This document shows, piece by piece, positions 42,116 through 51,525 of a stretch of DNA of 64,000 nt. How positions within the stretch are numbered: position 1 is the first letter of the stretch; every line of letters starts with the position of its first letter. This DNA comes from Arsenophonus sp. aPb (GTDB lineage: Bacteria > Pseudomonadota > Gammaproteobacteria > Enterobacterales > Enterobacteriaceae). The stretch is from positions 1,426,001 through 1,490,000 of the forward strand of contig NZ_CP123499.1 of the NCBI RefSeq assembly GCF_029873475.1, read 5' to 3'. The notes beneath the pieces are model-generated. The model worked only from the letters and a program-made list of their open reading frames with translations. It was not told where the DNA came from and did not search any database. Made by a program: the position numbers and the translations under genes.

Positions 42116-42792
42116 GAACAGGAATAATGCGGAAATTAACTCGGGATCATGCTCCTGCGTGTTTAGCAAGACTTAAATTAAGTGGTGTTGAATGGAAGAA
42201 AGTATCTAGAGAAGATAAAAATGAAATTTGGTCTGGGCTGAATGACATGCAAGATGGCTTTTGTGCTTACTGTGAATGTCGATTATCAAAAAGAAAGCAT
42301 ATTGAGCATTTCAAGAAAAGGGAAAGGTTTCCTGACTTGAGATTCGATTGGTTTAATCTATTTGGTTCATGTGGGGATACTGATCAAACGGGAGGTTGGG
42401 ATAATTGCGGTATTTATAAAGATAATCGTAAAGCTGTAGGTAAATTTGATATTGTTCAGTTAATAAAGCCTGATCAAGATGATCCCGAGGATTTTTTGTT
42501 TTTCTCTGAAACAGGAAAAGTACTTCCTCGTCCAAATTTAAATGAGCAGGAACATAAAAAGGCTAGTGAGACTATTCGTGTATTGAATTTAAATACTACA
42601 TCTTTACGCAACCGTAGAAGAATAGCTATTGAAGCTATTCTGCCAGCTGTGTATGAGCTTTATGAGATAGAAATAAATGAAAATTTTACTATAAAGCAAT
42701 GGCAGCAATTTCAACAGTGTGAACTAGATGAAGTTAGAAAACAGGAATTTCAGACAGCACTAAAGCATCGATTTGACTACGATAAAACTTAA
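42112..42792 (+). CDS. PtuB-like HNH nuclease, retron-Septu effector
   Basis: A 226-residue HNH endonuclease. The metal/active-site region has CAYC (C51, C54), HIEHF (H63, H66), N82 in WFNLFGSCG and C87, the TIGR02646-type pattern. It overlaps the ATPase gene by 4 bp (ATGA). With PtuA it forms the nuclease of Septu systems; in the Ec78 retron the pair has been linked to tRNA cleavage. A second ATG at 42127 is a possible start. Confidence 0.88.
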   Translation: MRTGIMRKLTRDHAPACLARLKLSGVEWKKVSREDKNEIWSGLNDMQDGFCAYCECRLSKRKHIEHFKKRERFPDLRFDWFNLFGSCGDTDQTGGWDNCGIYKDNRKAVGKFDIVQLIKPDQDDPEDFLFFSETGKVLPRPNLNEQEHKKASETIRVLNLNTTSLRNRRRIAIEAILPAVYELYEIEINENFTIKQWQQFQQCELDEVRKQEFQTALKHRFDYDKT

Positions 42793-42885
42793 TACGAATG
42801 GCTGCAACAAGAAGTAGATATAAAATTGTATTTATATTTGCTATTCACTTATTGTTAAAAATGTAATAAAAAATTAAATTGTTAA

Positions 42886-42911
42886 AACAAAAAAACCACG
42901 CAACAGCGTGG
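42886..42911 (-). terminator. Terminator between ptuB and ychF
   Basis: A stem CCACGC/GCGTGG with loop of 4 (42896-42911). On the minus strand it is followed by TTTTTTTG, on the plus strand by ATTTTTATGG. It mainly serves ychF but may also end the retron operon. Confidence 0.82.
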
Positions 42912-42970
42912 ATTTTTATGGTTTCTATTTAATGAAATAAGTATTAGGAAGGGTGGAAATAGTAATTCCA

Positions 42971-44062
42971 TCAAACATTAAACAAAAAGTTCATTACATC
43001 GCCATCTTGCACAATATAATCTTTACCTTCAGCGCGCATTTTGCCGGCTTCTTTGGCACCTTGCTCGCCGTTATAGTGAATAAAATCGGCAAAGGAAATT
43101 GTTTGGGCGCGGATAAAACCTTTTTCAAAGTCGGTGTGAATTTTGCCGGCTGCTTGTGGGGCGGTGGCACCAACTGGAATGGTCCAGGCGCGAACTTCTT
43201 TAACGCCGGCCGTGAAGTAAGTTTGTAAATTGAGTAACTGATAGCCGGCGCGGATCACGCGATTAAGTCCCGGCTCTTCAATACCCAGCTCAGTCATAAA
43301 TTCGTCACGTTCATCTTCATCCAGTTCGGCGATATCGGCTTCAACGGCGGCGCAGACTGGCACAACAACCGAACCCTCTTTTTCAGCAAAGGCACTGACT
43401 GCATCTAGGTGGGGATTATTTGTAAAACCATCCTCACTAACATTAGCAATATACATAGTTGGTTTCAGGGTTAAAAAGCTGAGATAGCGGATGGCAGCTT
43501 TTTCTTCTTTACTTAAGGCTAAAGTCCGTAGCATTTCTGCATTTTCAAGATGGGGTAAACATTTTGTCAAAACGTCTAATTCAATTTTTGCCTCTTTATC
43601 GCCACCTTTAGCTTTTTTCTGAATGCGATGAATTGCGCGTTCACAAGTGTCTAAGTCAGCTAATGCCAATTCAGTATTGATGGTGTCAATGTCTGCTAGT
43701 GGATCGACCTGGCCGGCAACGTGAACGATGTTATCATCGTCGAAACAGCGAACGACATGGCCGATTGCTTCAGTTTCTCGGATGTTGGTTAAAAATTGAT
43801 TGCCTAAACCTTCACCTTTAGATGCGCCTTTTACTAATCCGGCGATATCGACAAATTCCATTGTGGTCGGTAATACTCGCTGTGGTTTGACAATTTGCGC
43901 TAATTGATCGAGACGAGGATCGGGCATCGGTACCACACCCGTATTAGGCTCAATCGTACAAAAAGGAAAGTTTGCAGCCTCGATGCCGGCTTTGGTCAGT
44001 GCATTAAAGAGCGTTGATTTTCCTACATTGGGCAGACCAACGATACCGCATTTAAATCCCAT
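42971..44062 (-). CDS. ychF: YchF, Obg-family ATPase
   Basis: A 363-residue TRAFAC protein (OLA1/YchF) that hydrolyses ATP rather than GTP. The P-loop is GLPNVGKST near residue 8, followed by DIAGLVKGASKGEGLGNQFL, a coiled-coil insertion and a C-terminal TGS domain (LQTYFTAGVKEVRAWTI). Linked to ribosome function and the oxidative stress response. First core gene right of the island; pth lies upstream on the same strand, as in E. coli. Confidence 0.96.
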   Translation of the reverse strand: MGFKCGIVGLPNVGKSTLFNALTKAGIEAANFPFCTIEPNTGVVPMPDPRLDQLAQIVKPQRVLPTTMEFVDIAGLVKGASKGEGLGNQFLTNIRETEAIGHVVRCFDDDNIVHVAGQVDPLADIDTINTELALADLDTCERAIHRIQKKAKGGDKEAKIELDVLTKCLPHLENAEMLRTLALSKEEKAAIRYLSFLTLKPTMYIANVSEDGFTNNPHLDAVSAFAEKEGSVVVPVCAAVEADIAELDEDERDEFMTELGIEEPGLNRVIRAGYQLLNLQTYFTAGVKEVRAWTIPVGATAPQAAGKIHTDFEKGFIRAQTISFADFIHYNGEQGAKEAGKMRAEGKDYIVQDGDVMNFLFNV

Positions 44063-44181
44063 AAATATGTTACCTTAATTTTTATCTGTTCAACCGCGTA
44101 TCGCTAATTGATAAATGTGAATAAATTTGTCGACAATTATACACTTAAAAATGATCTTGCCGAAGCTATGCTACTATACAA

Positions 44182-44775
44182 TTAATTTGATGCTTTAAAT
44201 GCATGTAAGCGATTTACAGCTTTATGAACTCCTTCATTAAGCAGGATCGGTGTGCAGCCTATTGCCTCATCAATGGTGTCATCGATTAATTTTTGTTCCG
44301 CTAGGGTCGGTTTGCTCAATACAAATCCAACAACTTTATTTTTATCACCAGGATGACCAATACCAATACGTAAACGGTAAAAATTAGGGTCGTTGCCCAG
44401 CTTATTTTGGATATCTTTAAGACCATTGTGTCCGCCATTGCTGCCGCCCAATTTTATTTTGGCTGTTCCTGGCATTAAATCTAATTCATCATGGGCAACA
44501 AGAATTTCAGCTGGCTTGATACGATAAAAATTGGCCAATGCTAACACTGATTTTCCACTGAGATTCATATAGGTTGTTGGTATCAGTAAGCGAACATCAT
44601 TATCTGCCAAATTGATCCTGGCGGTATAACCAAAGAATTTACTTTCTTCTTTTAGTAATTGATTATGATGTTTGGCTAATAATTCTACGTACCAGGCACC
44701 TACATTATGCCTGGTAAGCGCATATTCAGCTCCTGGGTTAGCCAGACCGACGATCAGTTTTATGTTACAAACCAT
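44182..44775 (-). CDS. pth: Pth, peptidyl-tRNA hydrolase
   Basis: A 197-residue enzyme that frees tRNA from dropped-off peptidyl-tRNA. The active-site His is H23 in LTRHNVGAWYV, and the family blocks LIVGLANPGAEYA, YMNLSGKSV, DELDLMPG and GGSNGGHNGLKDI are intact. Length as in E. coli (194). Upstream of ychF, probably one transcript. Confidence 0.96.
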   Translation of the reverse strand: MVCNIKLIVGLANPGAEYALTRHNVGAWYVELLAKHHNQLLKEESKFFGYTARINLADNDVRLLIPTTYMNLSGKSVLALANFYRIKPAEILVAHDELDLMPGTAKIKLGGSNGGHNGLKDIQNKLGNDPNFYRLRIGIGHPGDKNKVVGFVLSKPTLAEQKLIDDTIDEAIGCTPILLNEGVHKAVNRLHAFKASN

Positions 44776-45067
44776 ATTCTTTCACTATTTAGCCGATTTT
44801 ATTAAAGAACATAGCTTACCTTTTCTGACAATGGAGTACAAAAAGTTAAATTTGATGACAGTAAAATCGATTAATCAGATTAGTAGCATGACGGTGACTA
44901 TTTTTTCAATAAAAATAGTTTTATGTATAGATTTGTGAATAAAATCTTACCTAGTGTGATCACTTCCTCAATCTTTGTCAGAAAATTATTACTATAATAT
45001 AGCAAAAGAGCCGCTATTTTTATTATTCAATATTATACATAGAGATAAGTATTCTGGAGGGTATGAT

Positions 45068-45325
45068 ATGAAAAGAAAACAGTCTTTTTTATTAGGTAAT
45101 TGCCTAATGGTCACTGGGATGGCAATTATGGTGATCAGTATTGCTTATAATATTTGCAATCATGTTTTTCAGTTAGATTTACCTGAATATTTAGCAGAAA
45201 TATCACTGATTAGTCTTTTTATTGGTGCTTTAATTTGGTTAGCTGGCGCCAGGGTGAGTGGGCATGAGGGTATTGCTGATCGTTATTGGTGGCTAAGAAA
45301 TTTTGATGAGCATCATCGCCGCTAA
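45068..45325 (+). CDS. ychH: YchH, DUF2583 membrane stress protein
   Basis: An 85-residue inner-membrane protein with two helices (about 8-32 and 42-62) and the conserved IWLAGARVSGHEGIADRYWW block. E. coli YchH is a stress-induced, CRP-regulated protein. The ATG at 45068 has GGAGG seven bases upstream; the longer frame starting at 44975 is not family sequence. Divergent from pth, as in E. coli. Confidence 0.87.
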   Translation: MKRKQSFLLGNCLMVTGMAIMVISIAYNICNHVFQLDLPEYLAEISLISLFIGALIWLAGARVSGHEGIADRYWWLRNFDEHHRR

Positions 45326-45435
45326 TCGTTAACGTTTTAGCTGAAGCAACAAGATATCCGGTCAAAATAAATTTGATCGTATTTTAATTAATACATTTAT
45401 TATTAGGGTTATGCTGTTATTATCTTATCGCAAAT

Positions 45436-45463
45436 AAAAACCCCGTGATAAGTATCAAAGGGT
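45436..45463 (-). terminator. Rho-independent terminator after prs
   Basis: On the minus strand CCCTTTGATACTTATCACGGGG can fold on itself (CCC/GGG outside, GATA/TATC inside) and is followed by TTTTTATTTG. It lies 62 bp beyond prs, towards ychH. Confidence 0.65.
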
Positions 45464-45525
45464 TTTCGGTAATACTAAGTTAATAAATGCGGCCGCTAAA
45501 AATTTAACTAAGGGTAATTTATTAT

Positions 45526-46473
45526 TTAGTGTTCAAACATCGCTGAGATCGACTCTTCGTTGCTGATCCTACGAATGGCTTCAGCCAACATGCCTGACAG
45601 CGTTAAAGAGCGAACCTTATTGAGCTGTTTGATTTCAGCTGATAAGGGAATAGTGTCACAAACAACCACTTCATCAATGACTGAACCTTTAATATTAGCG
45701 ACGGCATTACCGGAAAATATGGGATGGGTAGCATAAGCAAATACCCGTTTAGCGCCTCGTTCCTTAAGTGCTTCAGCTGCTTTACACAAGGTACCTCCAG
45801 TATCGATCATATCATCAACCAGTACACAGTCTCGATTAGCAACATCACCAATGATATGCATAACTTGGGAAACGTTTGCTCGTGGCCGACGTTTATCAAT
45901 AATAGCCATATCGGTATCATTTAATAATTTAGCAATGGCGCGGGCACGTACTACTCCGCCTATATCGGGTGACACGACAATCGGATTGTCGAGATTTTGT
46001 TGTAGCATATCTTCTAACAAGATTGGACTACCAAAAACGTTATCTACCGGAACATCAAAAAAACCTTGGATTTGCTCGGCATGGAGATCGACAGTTAAGA
46101 CACGGTCAACACCAACACTGGAAAGAAAATCGGCCACTACTTTAGCGGTAATAGGCACACGAGCTGAACGTACGCGGCGATCTTGACGTGCATAACCAAA
46201 ATAGGGAATGACAGCGGTGATCCGACCAGCAGATGCACGGCGCAGCGCATCAACCATGACAACAAGCTCCATTAAATTGTCGTTTGTTGGGGCACACGTA
46301 GATTGTATGATGAAAATATCGCCACCACGGACATTTTCATTAATTTGTACACTAACTTCACCGTCACTAAAACGACCAACCGCAGCATCGCCAAGGCTCG
46401 TATACAGACGATTGGCAACTCGTTGAGCAAGTTCCGGTGTAGCATTACCAGCAAAAAGCTTCATATCAGGCAC
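45526..46473 (-). CDS. prs: Prs, ribose-phosphate pyrophosphokinase
   Basis: A 315-residue cytoplasmic enzyme making PRPP from ribose 5-phosphate and ATP for nucleotide, His, Trp and NAD synthesis. The flexible-loop region PYFGYARQDRRVRSARVPI, the VDLHAEQIQGFF segment and the PRPP motif VLVDDMIDTGGT are intact. Same length as E. coli. Downstream of ispE and lolB on the same strand. Confidence 0.97.
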   Translation of the reverse strand: MPDMKLFAGNATPELAQRVANRLYTSLGDAAVGRFSDGEVSVQINENVRGGDIFIIQSTCAPTNDNLMELVVMVDALRRASAGRITAVIPYFGYARQDRRVRSARVPITAKVVADFLSSVGVDRVLTVDLHAEQIQGFFDVPVDNVFGSPILLEDMLQQNLDNPIVVSPDIGGVVRARAIAKLLNDTDMAIIDKRRPRANVSQVMHIIGDVANRDCVLVDDMIDTGGTLCKAAEALKERGAKRVFAYATHPIFSGNAVANIKGSVIDEVVVCDTIPLSAEIKQLNKVRSLTLSGMLAEAIRRISNEESISAMFEH

Positions 46474-46539
46474 GTAAAAAACCTCAGGCTTGCATCTATA
46501 AAGATATTATCGACCAAAAATATTATTATATTAATGGAT

Positions 46540-47406
46540 TCAATATCTGGAAATCCCAGCGCGGAATGTATGCAAAGGAGATTGGTTAACGCCTTGCGCA
46601 ACGAAACCCTGCACCCACTCTGGGGCTTTATTTAACACCTTACGGGCAGCTACTTCAGTTTCGAATTCAGCAAAAACGCAAGCACCTGTGCCGGTAAGAC
46701 GTGATGATGTATATTCTAGCAGCCATGAAATAAGCTCTTCAACCTTAGGAAAACGTTTTCTTGCGATTGGTTCACAATCATTTGTGTATGGCCCTTGTAA
46801 TAATGCGCTTAATGAGCGTTTTACTGAATTTCGTTTTAATTCAGGATCAGCAAAAATTTGTTGAGTAGCAATGTTGATTCCAGGGTGAGCCACTAAATAC
46901 CATTTTTCTGCCGGATTGGCTGGCAGAAGTTGATCACCGATACCTTCTGCAAATGCGGCGTGACCTTTTACGAATACCGGAACATCGGCGCCGAGCTGTC
47001 GAGCAAGCTCGGCTAGGGTATTATCATCAATATTGGTTTGCCAATGGTGATTTAACGCAATCAATGTTGTCGCTGCGTTAGAGGAACCACCACCTAAACC
47101 ACCACCAGTAGGTAATTTTTTATTAACATAAATATTTGCACCTTGCTGATTACCCGCGTGGCCTATTTCAATGCAATAATGCTGTAATAGATGCGCGGCT
47201 CTAACAATTAGGTTTTTTTCTGCGGGTAGATTAATAAAGGGCGTAACTAGCTGAATTTGGTTATCTTCACGTGGCTCAATCGTGATTTCATCACCATAAT
47301 TAAGAAATTGAAACAGAGTCTGAAGTTGATGGTAACCGTCCGCTCGACGACCGGTAATATACAGAAATAAGTTAAGCTTTGCTGGTGAAGGCCAGGTCAA
47401 TGTCAT
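46540..47406 (-). CDS. ispE: IspE, 4-diphosphocytidyl-2-C-methyl-D-erythritol kinase
   Basis: A GHMP kinase of the MEP isoprenoid pathway, 288 residues. WPSPAKLNLFLYITGRRADG opens the protein and the ATP-binding loop is LPTGGGLGGGSSNAA; the third motif is LTGTGACVFAEF. The start at 47406 overlaps the lolB stop (ATGA), which decides it over the longer reading from 47421. Order lolB-ispE-prs is as in E. coli. Confidence 0.96.
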   Translation of the reverse strand: MTLTWPSPAKLNLFLYITGRRADGYHQLQTLFQFLNYGDEITIEPREDNQIQLVTPFINLPAEKNLIVRAAHLLQHYCIEIGHAGNQQGANIYVNKKLPTGGGLGGGSSNAATTLIALNHHWQTNIDDNTLAELARQLGADVPVFVKGHAAFAEGIGDQLLPANPAEKWYLVAHPGINIATQQIFADPELKRNSVKRSLSALLQGPYTNDCEPIARKRFPKVEELISWLLEYTSSRLTGTGACVFAEFETEVAARKVLNKAPEWVQGFVAQGVNQSPLHTFRAGISRY

Positions 47407-48056
47407 TCGTTTAACGTCCAACTGTCCATTTTTAATTTGATACGTTGTTTACCTTGAGTTAATTCAATACGGCTAGGTAGTTTAGGCTGGCTATCCTGAT
47501 GATAAGCCAGGTAGTTTAAATGCCAGGTTTCGCCATTTTGCCTATATTCGATAGTTTTTAACAGCCCATTTTCGTCCAATGTGAATGATGTAGCATTGGT
47601 TGGTAAGCCGATTAACCAATAGGGCAGATTTTCAATCGGGATTTCCATCCCCGTTAATTGATAAATCATCTGTGTTGGATGATTATTTACATATTTTTTA
47701 CCTTCTCTATCCATTAGCTGAGTAATGCTTGGTGTTACATTGAGCTCTAATTCTGTTGTTCCTAGTGGATTGGTCAGCAACAGGCGGTAGTTAGACAGGG
47801 TATATTGTTGCCAAAAGAATTTGGCATAGGTTTTATTATCCGGGCCAATATAGGCAAAAGCACCACGGGTTTGAAATTTTGTCAGCTTGGCTAGTTGTTG
47901 CTGGTGGCTTATCCATAAGGGATTGTTTATTGAGCCGTCTTTTTCAGTTGTTAATTGTTGATTAAATGTACAGGCGGTCAAAAAAATAGCAAGTAGCGGA
48001 ATAAATCGCCAACAAACATGACGCAAACTAGCAAACTGCTTGGCAATGAGTATCAT
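47403..48056 (-). CDS. lolB: LolB, outer-membrane lipoprotein receptor
   Basis: A 217-residue lipoprotein that takes lipoproteins from LolA and inserts them in the outer membrane. The signal peptide ends in the lipobox LTAC (Cys29). Core motifs are TRGAFAYIG, YRLLLTNPLGTTELELN and QRIKLKMDSWTLN. The ATG at 48056 has AGGAA eight bases upstream; the earlier GTG at 48074 overlaps that site. Divergent from hemA. Confidence 0.93.
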   Translation of the reverse strand: MILIAKQFASLRHVCWRFIPLLAIFLTACTFNQQLTTEKDGSINNPLWISHQQQLAKLTKFQTRGAFAYIGPDNKTYAKFFWQQYTLSNYRLLLTNPLGTTELELNVTPSITQLMDREGKKYVNNHPTQMIYQLTGMEIPIENLPYWLIGLPTNATSFTLDENGLLKTIEYRQNGETWHLNYLAYHQDSQPKLPSRIELTQGKQRIKLKMDSWTLNE

Positions 48057-48299
48057 TAAATATTTCCTATTCACTCGGTTGATATTAATTTTTGCTATCG
48101 ATCAGAATGTTACTAAGGTAAATGTAACTATAATTGGGGAAAAATGCCCGATTTATTCATTTGCTTAGTTTAACATCTTTAATTGCTTAGTTGCATAAAG
48201 TAGAATACTACCTCAAAATTTTCTTATTAAAGTTATCGGTTTTATTTTTGTGTGCTTAACAGATGTTTAGAATCCATTTAGTTACTTGATTTAGTGAAT

Positions 48300-49562
48300 A
48301 TGACATTACTTGCACTCGGTATAAATTATAAAACCGCGCCTATAACGTTACGTGAACGGTTAACCTTTGGGCCGGAACGAATTGAACATGCACTGGATAA
48401 TTTACTCCAGCAGCCGTTTGTTCATGGTGGCGTTGTGCTCTCTACCTGCAATCGTACTGAGCTTTATCTCTGTGTTGAATTACAAGAATCTCTGCAAGAT
48501 CAATTAATTGATTGGCTATGCAGCTATCATCGTTTAAATTTAAATGAGGTTAAAGCGAGTATTTATTGGCACCAGGATAATGCTGCTGTTAGCCATTTAA
48601 TGCGTGTTACCAGTGGATTAGATTCATTGGTCTTAGGTGAACCACAAATTTTAGGTCAAGTTAAACAAGCGTTTTCTAAATCTCAGCATTATAAAAAATT
48701 ATCCAGTGAGCTGGAGCGTTTATTTCAACGCTCATTTTCAGTTGCTAAACGTATTCGTACGGAAACAGAAATTGGTGCTAATGCGGTTTCGGTTGCTTTT
48801 TTAGCCTGTACGCTAGCTCGTCAGATTTTTGAATCACTGTCTGAATTGCATATTTTACTGGTAGGAGCCGGTGAGACGATCGAACTGGCTGCGCGCCATC
48901 TGTGTGAGCATCGTGCTAAGCACTTGATTATCGCTAACCGTACTCGTGAACGCGCATCACGTTTTGCCAATCAAGTTGGTGTGGAAATTATCACTTTAGC
49001 TGAAATTGATACCCGTTTAGCGGAAGCAGATATTGTTATTAGCTCTACTGCCAGCCCTTTACCGATCATTGGTAAAGGGATGGTTGAACGGGCAATGAAA
49101 GCCCGGCGTAATAAGCCTATGTTGCTAATTGATATTGCTGTTCCGCGAGATATTGAACCGGATGTTGACAAGCTGAATAATATTTATCTCTATAGCGTTG
49201 ATGATTTGCACGCTATTGTGCAACACAATCTGGACCAACGGAAAATGGCGGCAGTTCAGGCAGAGCTTATTGTTGAGCAAGAAAGTGCTTATTTTATGGA
49301 TTGGTTGCGTTCTCAGTCATCAGTCAATACAATTCGTGATTATCGTAGTCAGGCAGAGCAAATTAGGGCTGAAATGGTAGAAAAAGCGCTTGCTTCGCTG
49401 CGAAATGGTGCAGATAGCGAGCAAGTGATCAACCAATTGACCTATCAGTTAATGAATCGCCTGATCCACTCACCAACCAAATCACTCCAGCAAGCAGCGA
49501 CAGATGGTGATATACATCGTCTTAATATTTTAAAAGATAGCTTAGGACTGGGGCAAAATTAA
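48300..49562 (+). CDS. hemA: HemA, glutamyl-tRNA reductase
   Basis: A 420-residue enzyme, the first committed step of tetrapyrrole synthesis from Glu-tRNA. The catalytic Cys50 is in VVLSTCNRTEL; GEPQILGQVKQAF and the NADPH-binding LVGAGETIELAARHL follow. The ATG at 48300 gives the E. coli N-terminus MTLLALGIN; the GTG two codons earlier is less likely. First gene of hemA-prfA-prmC-sirB1-kdsA. Confidence 0.96.
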   Translation: MTLLALGINYKTAPITLRERLTFGPERIEHALDNLLQQPFVHGGVVLSTCNRTELYLCVELQESLQDQLIDWLCSYHRLNLNEVKASIYWHQDNAAVSHLMRVTSGLDSLVLGEPQILGQVKQAFSKSQHYKKLSSELERLFQRSFSVAKRIRTETEIGANAVSVAFLACTLARQIFESLSELHILLVGAGETIELAARHLCEHRAKHLIIANRTRERASRFANQVGVEIITLAEIDTRLAEADIVISSTASPLPIIGKGMVERAMKARRNKPMLLIDIAVPRDIEPDVDKLNNIYLYSVDDLHAIVQHNLDQRKMAAVQAELIVEQESAYFMDWLRSQSSVNTIRDYRSQAEQIRAEMVEKALASLRNGADSEQVINQLTYQLMNRLIHSPTKSLQQAATDGDIHRLNILKDSLGLGQN

Positions 49563-49591
49563 ACTACCTTAAGTAAGGTCTAACATAACGA

Positions 49592-50674
49592 ATGAAGTCT
49601 TCAATAATTGCTAAATTAGAAGCATTACAGGAACGCTACGAAGAAATTCAAGCTCACCTAATCGATGCAGAAGTAATCGCAGATCAAGAGCGTTTCCGGG
49701 CATTGTCTAAAGAGTATGCGCAGTTAACTGATGTAACTAAATGTTTTCAGTCATGGCGCGCTGTTCAGCAAGATATTGAGACGGCTGAAACATTACTGCA
49801 TGATCCTGAAATGCGCGAGATGGCGCAGGAAGAATTGAAAGAAGCGAAAAAGCGTAATGAAGAATTTGAACAACAGTTGCAGATTTTGCTATTACCAAAA
49901 GATCCTGATGATGAGAAGAATTGTTTTTTAGAAATTCGGGCCGGTACCGGTGGTGATGAGGCGGCAATATTTGCCGGTGATCTTTTTAGAATGTATAACC
50001 GCTATGCTGAATCCCGTCGTTGGCGCATTGAAATTATGAATGCGAGCGAGGGTGAACATGGGGGTTATAAAGAAATTATCGCTAAAGTTTCTGGTGATAG
50101 CGTCTATGGCCGTCTAAAGTTTGAGTCAGGCGGACATCGTGTACAGAGGGTACCGGAAACAGAATCTCAAGGGCGTATTCATACCTCTGCTTGCACAGTC
50201 GCTATTCTGGCGGAAATTCCGGCAGCAGAACTGCCAGACATTAACCCGAGTGACTTAAGAATTGACACTTTTCGTTCATCAGGAGCGGGTGGACAACATG
50301 TTAATACCACTGACTCCGCGATCCGTATCACTCATATTCCAACCGGAATTGTGGTTGAGTGTCAGGATGAACGTTCACAACATAAAAATAAAGCTAAAGC
50401 GCTGTCGGTTTTAGCCGCCCGTATTCGCGCAGCGGAAGTGCAGAAACGCCGTGAAGCGAAAGCCTCAGAGCGCCGCAATCTACTCGGCTCAGGTGATCGT
50501 TCCGACAGGATCAGAACTTATAATTTCCCACAAGGCCGTATCACTGATCATCGTATCAACTTAACGCTCTATCGTTTAGATGAAGTGATAGAGGGAAAAT
50601 TAGATATGCTGATCCAGCCTATTATTAACGAATATCAAGCAGATCAACTTTCTGCTTTATCAGAGCAGGATTAA
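49592..50674 (+). CDS. prfA: PrfA, peptide chain release factor 1
   Basis: A 360-residue release factor for UAA and UAG, same length as E. coli RF1. The GGQ motif (about residues 233-235) is in SSGAGGQHVNTTDSAIR, and the codon-recognition PxT-type motif lies in VPETESQGRIHTSA. Its Gln is methylated by PrmC, encoded next. The stop overlaps the prmC start (TAATG). Confidence 0.97.
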   Translation: MKSSIIAKLEALQERYEEIQAHLIDAEVIADQERFRALSKEYAQLTDVTKCFQSWRAVQQDIETAETLLHDPEMREMAQEELKEAKKRNEEFEQQLQILLLPKDPDDEKNCFLEIRAGTGGDEAAIFAGDLFRMYNRYAESRRWRIEIMNASEGEHGGYKEIIAKVSGDSVYGRLKFESGGHRVQRVPETESQGRIHTSACTVAILAEIPAAELPDINPSDLRIDTFRSSGAGGQHVNTTDSAIRITHIPTGIVVECQDERSQHKNKAKALSVLAARIRAAEVQKRREAKASERRNLLGSGDRSDRIRTYNFPQGRITDHRINLTLYRLDEVIEGKLDMLIQPIINEYQADQLSALSEQD

Positions 50675-51525
50675 TGAATTATCAGCATTGGTTAACTTAT
50701 GCGGCTAATAAGCTTTGCCATAGTGATAGTGCAAAACGTGATGCTGAAATTCTGTTGCAATATATAACAGGTAAAACACGAACTTTCCTTATCGCCTTTG
50801 GCGAAACAGAATTAAACATTAAGCAACAACAGCAGCTTGAACATTTATTAGCTCGTCGTGCTAAGGGTGAGCCTATCGCGTACTTAGTAGAAGAAAAAGA
50901 GTTTTGGTCGTTACCAATAAAAGTTTCACCTGTTACGTTAATCCCTCGTCCAGATACAGAATGCTTAGTTGAACGGGCATTACAATTATTATCAGACAAG
51001 CGAGCAGTAAAAATATTAGATTTAGGGACAGGTACCGGGGCTATGGCGTTAGCTTTAGCATCAGAGTGCCCGCAAGCTCAGATAGTCGGTGTTGATATTA
51101 ATGATGCCGCAATTACACTAGCCCAACTTAATGCTGATAATTTGCTAATTAATAATGTCAAATTTTGCAAAAGTAATTGGTTTACTTCACTACCTATTCA
51201 GCAATTTGATATGATTGTCAGTAATCCACCTTACATTGATGAATGTGATCCTCATTTACAACAAGGTGATGTGCGTTTTGAACCCAAAACAGCATTAATA
51301 TCGGCTAATCAAGGGTTGGCTGATATTCAATTGATAATTGAACAATCACCAAACTATTTAGCTAATAAAGGATGGCTTTTACTCGAACACGGGTGGTTGC
51401 AAGGAAGGCAAGTAAGGCAGTTATTCTCCTGTCATCAGTATCAACAGGTAGTAACTTTTCAGGATTATGGTGGTAATGATCGTATTACAGTAGGTCAATG
51501 GAAATGTGATGAAAACCATAGCTGA
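50674..51525 (+). CDS. prmC: PrmC, release factor glutamine methyltransferase
   Basis: A 283-residue SAM-dependent enzyme that methylates the GGQ glutamine of RF1 and RF2. SAM-binding motif ILDLGTGTGAMALALA and the catalytic NPPY in MIVSNPPYIDECD are intact. Coupled to prfA upstream, and overlaps the sirB1 start by 17 bp. Confidence 0.95.
   Translation: MNYQHWLTYAANKLCHSDSAKRDAEILLQYITGKTRTFLIAFGETELNIKQQQQLEHLLARRAKGEPIAYLVEEKEFWSLPIKVSPVTLIPRPDTECLVERALQLLSDKRAVKILDLGTGTGAMALALASECPQAQIVGVDINDAAITLAQLNADNLLINNVKFCKSNWFTSLPIQQFDMIVSNPPYIDECDPHLQQGDVRFEPKTALISANQGLADIQLIIEQSPNYLANKGWLLLEHGWLQGRQVRQLFSCHQYQQVVTFQDYGGNDRITVGQWKCDENHS

Noticed and set aside
42953..43228. Open frame opposite ychF
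   Set aside because: Antisense shadow of a well-conserved gene.
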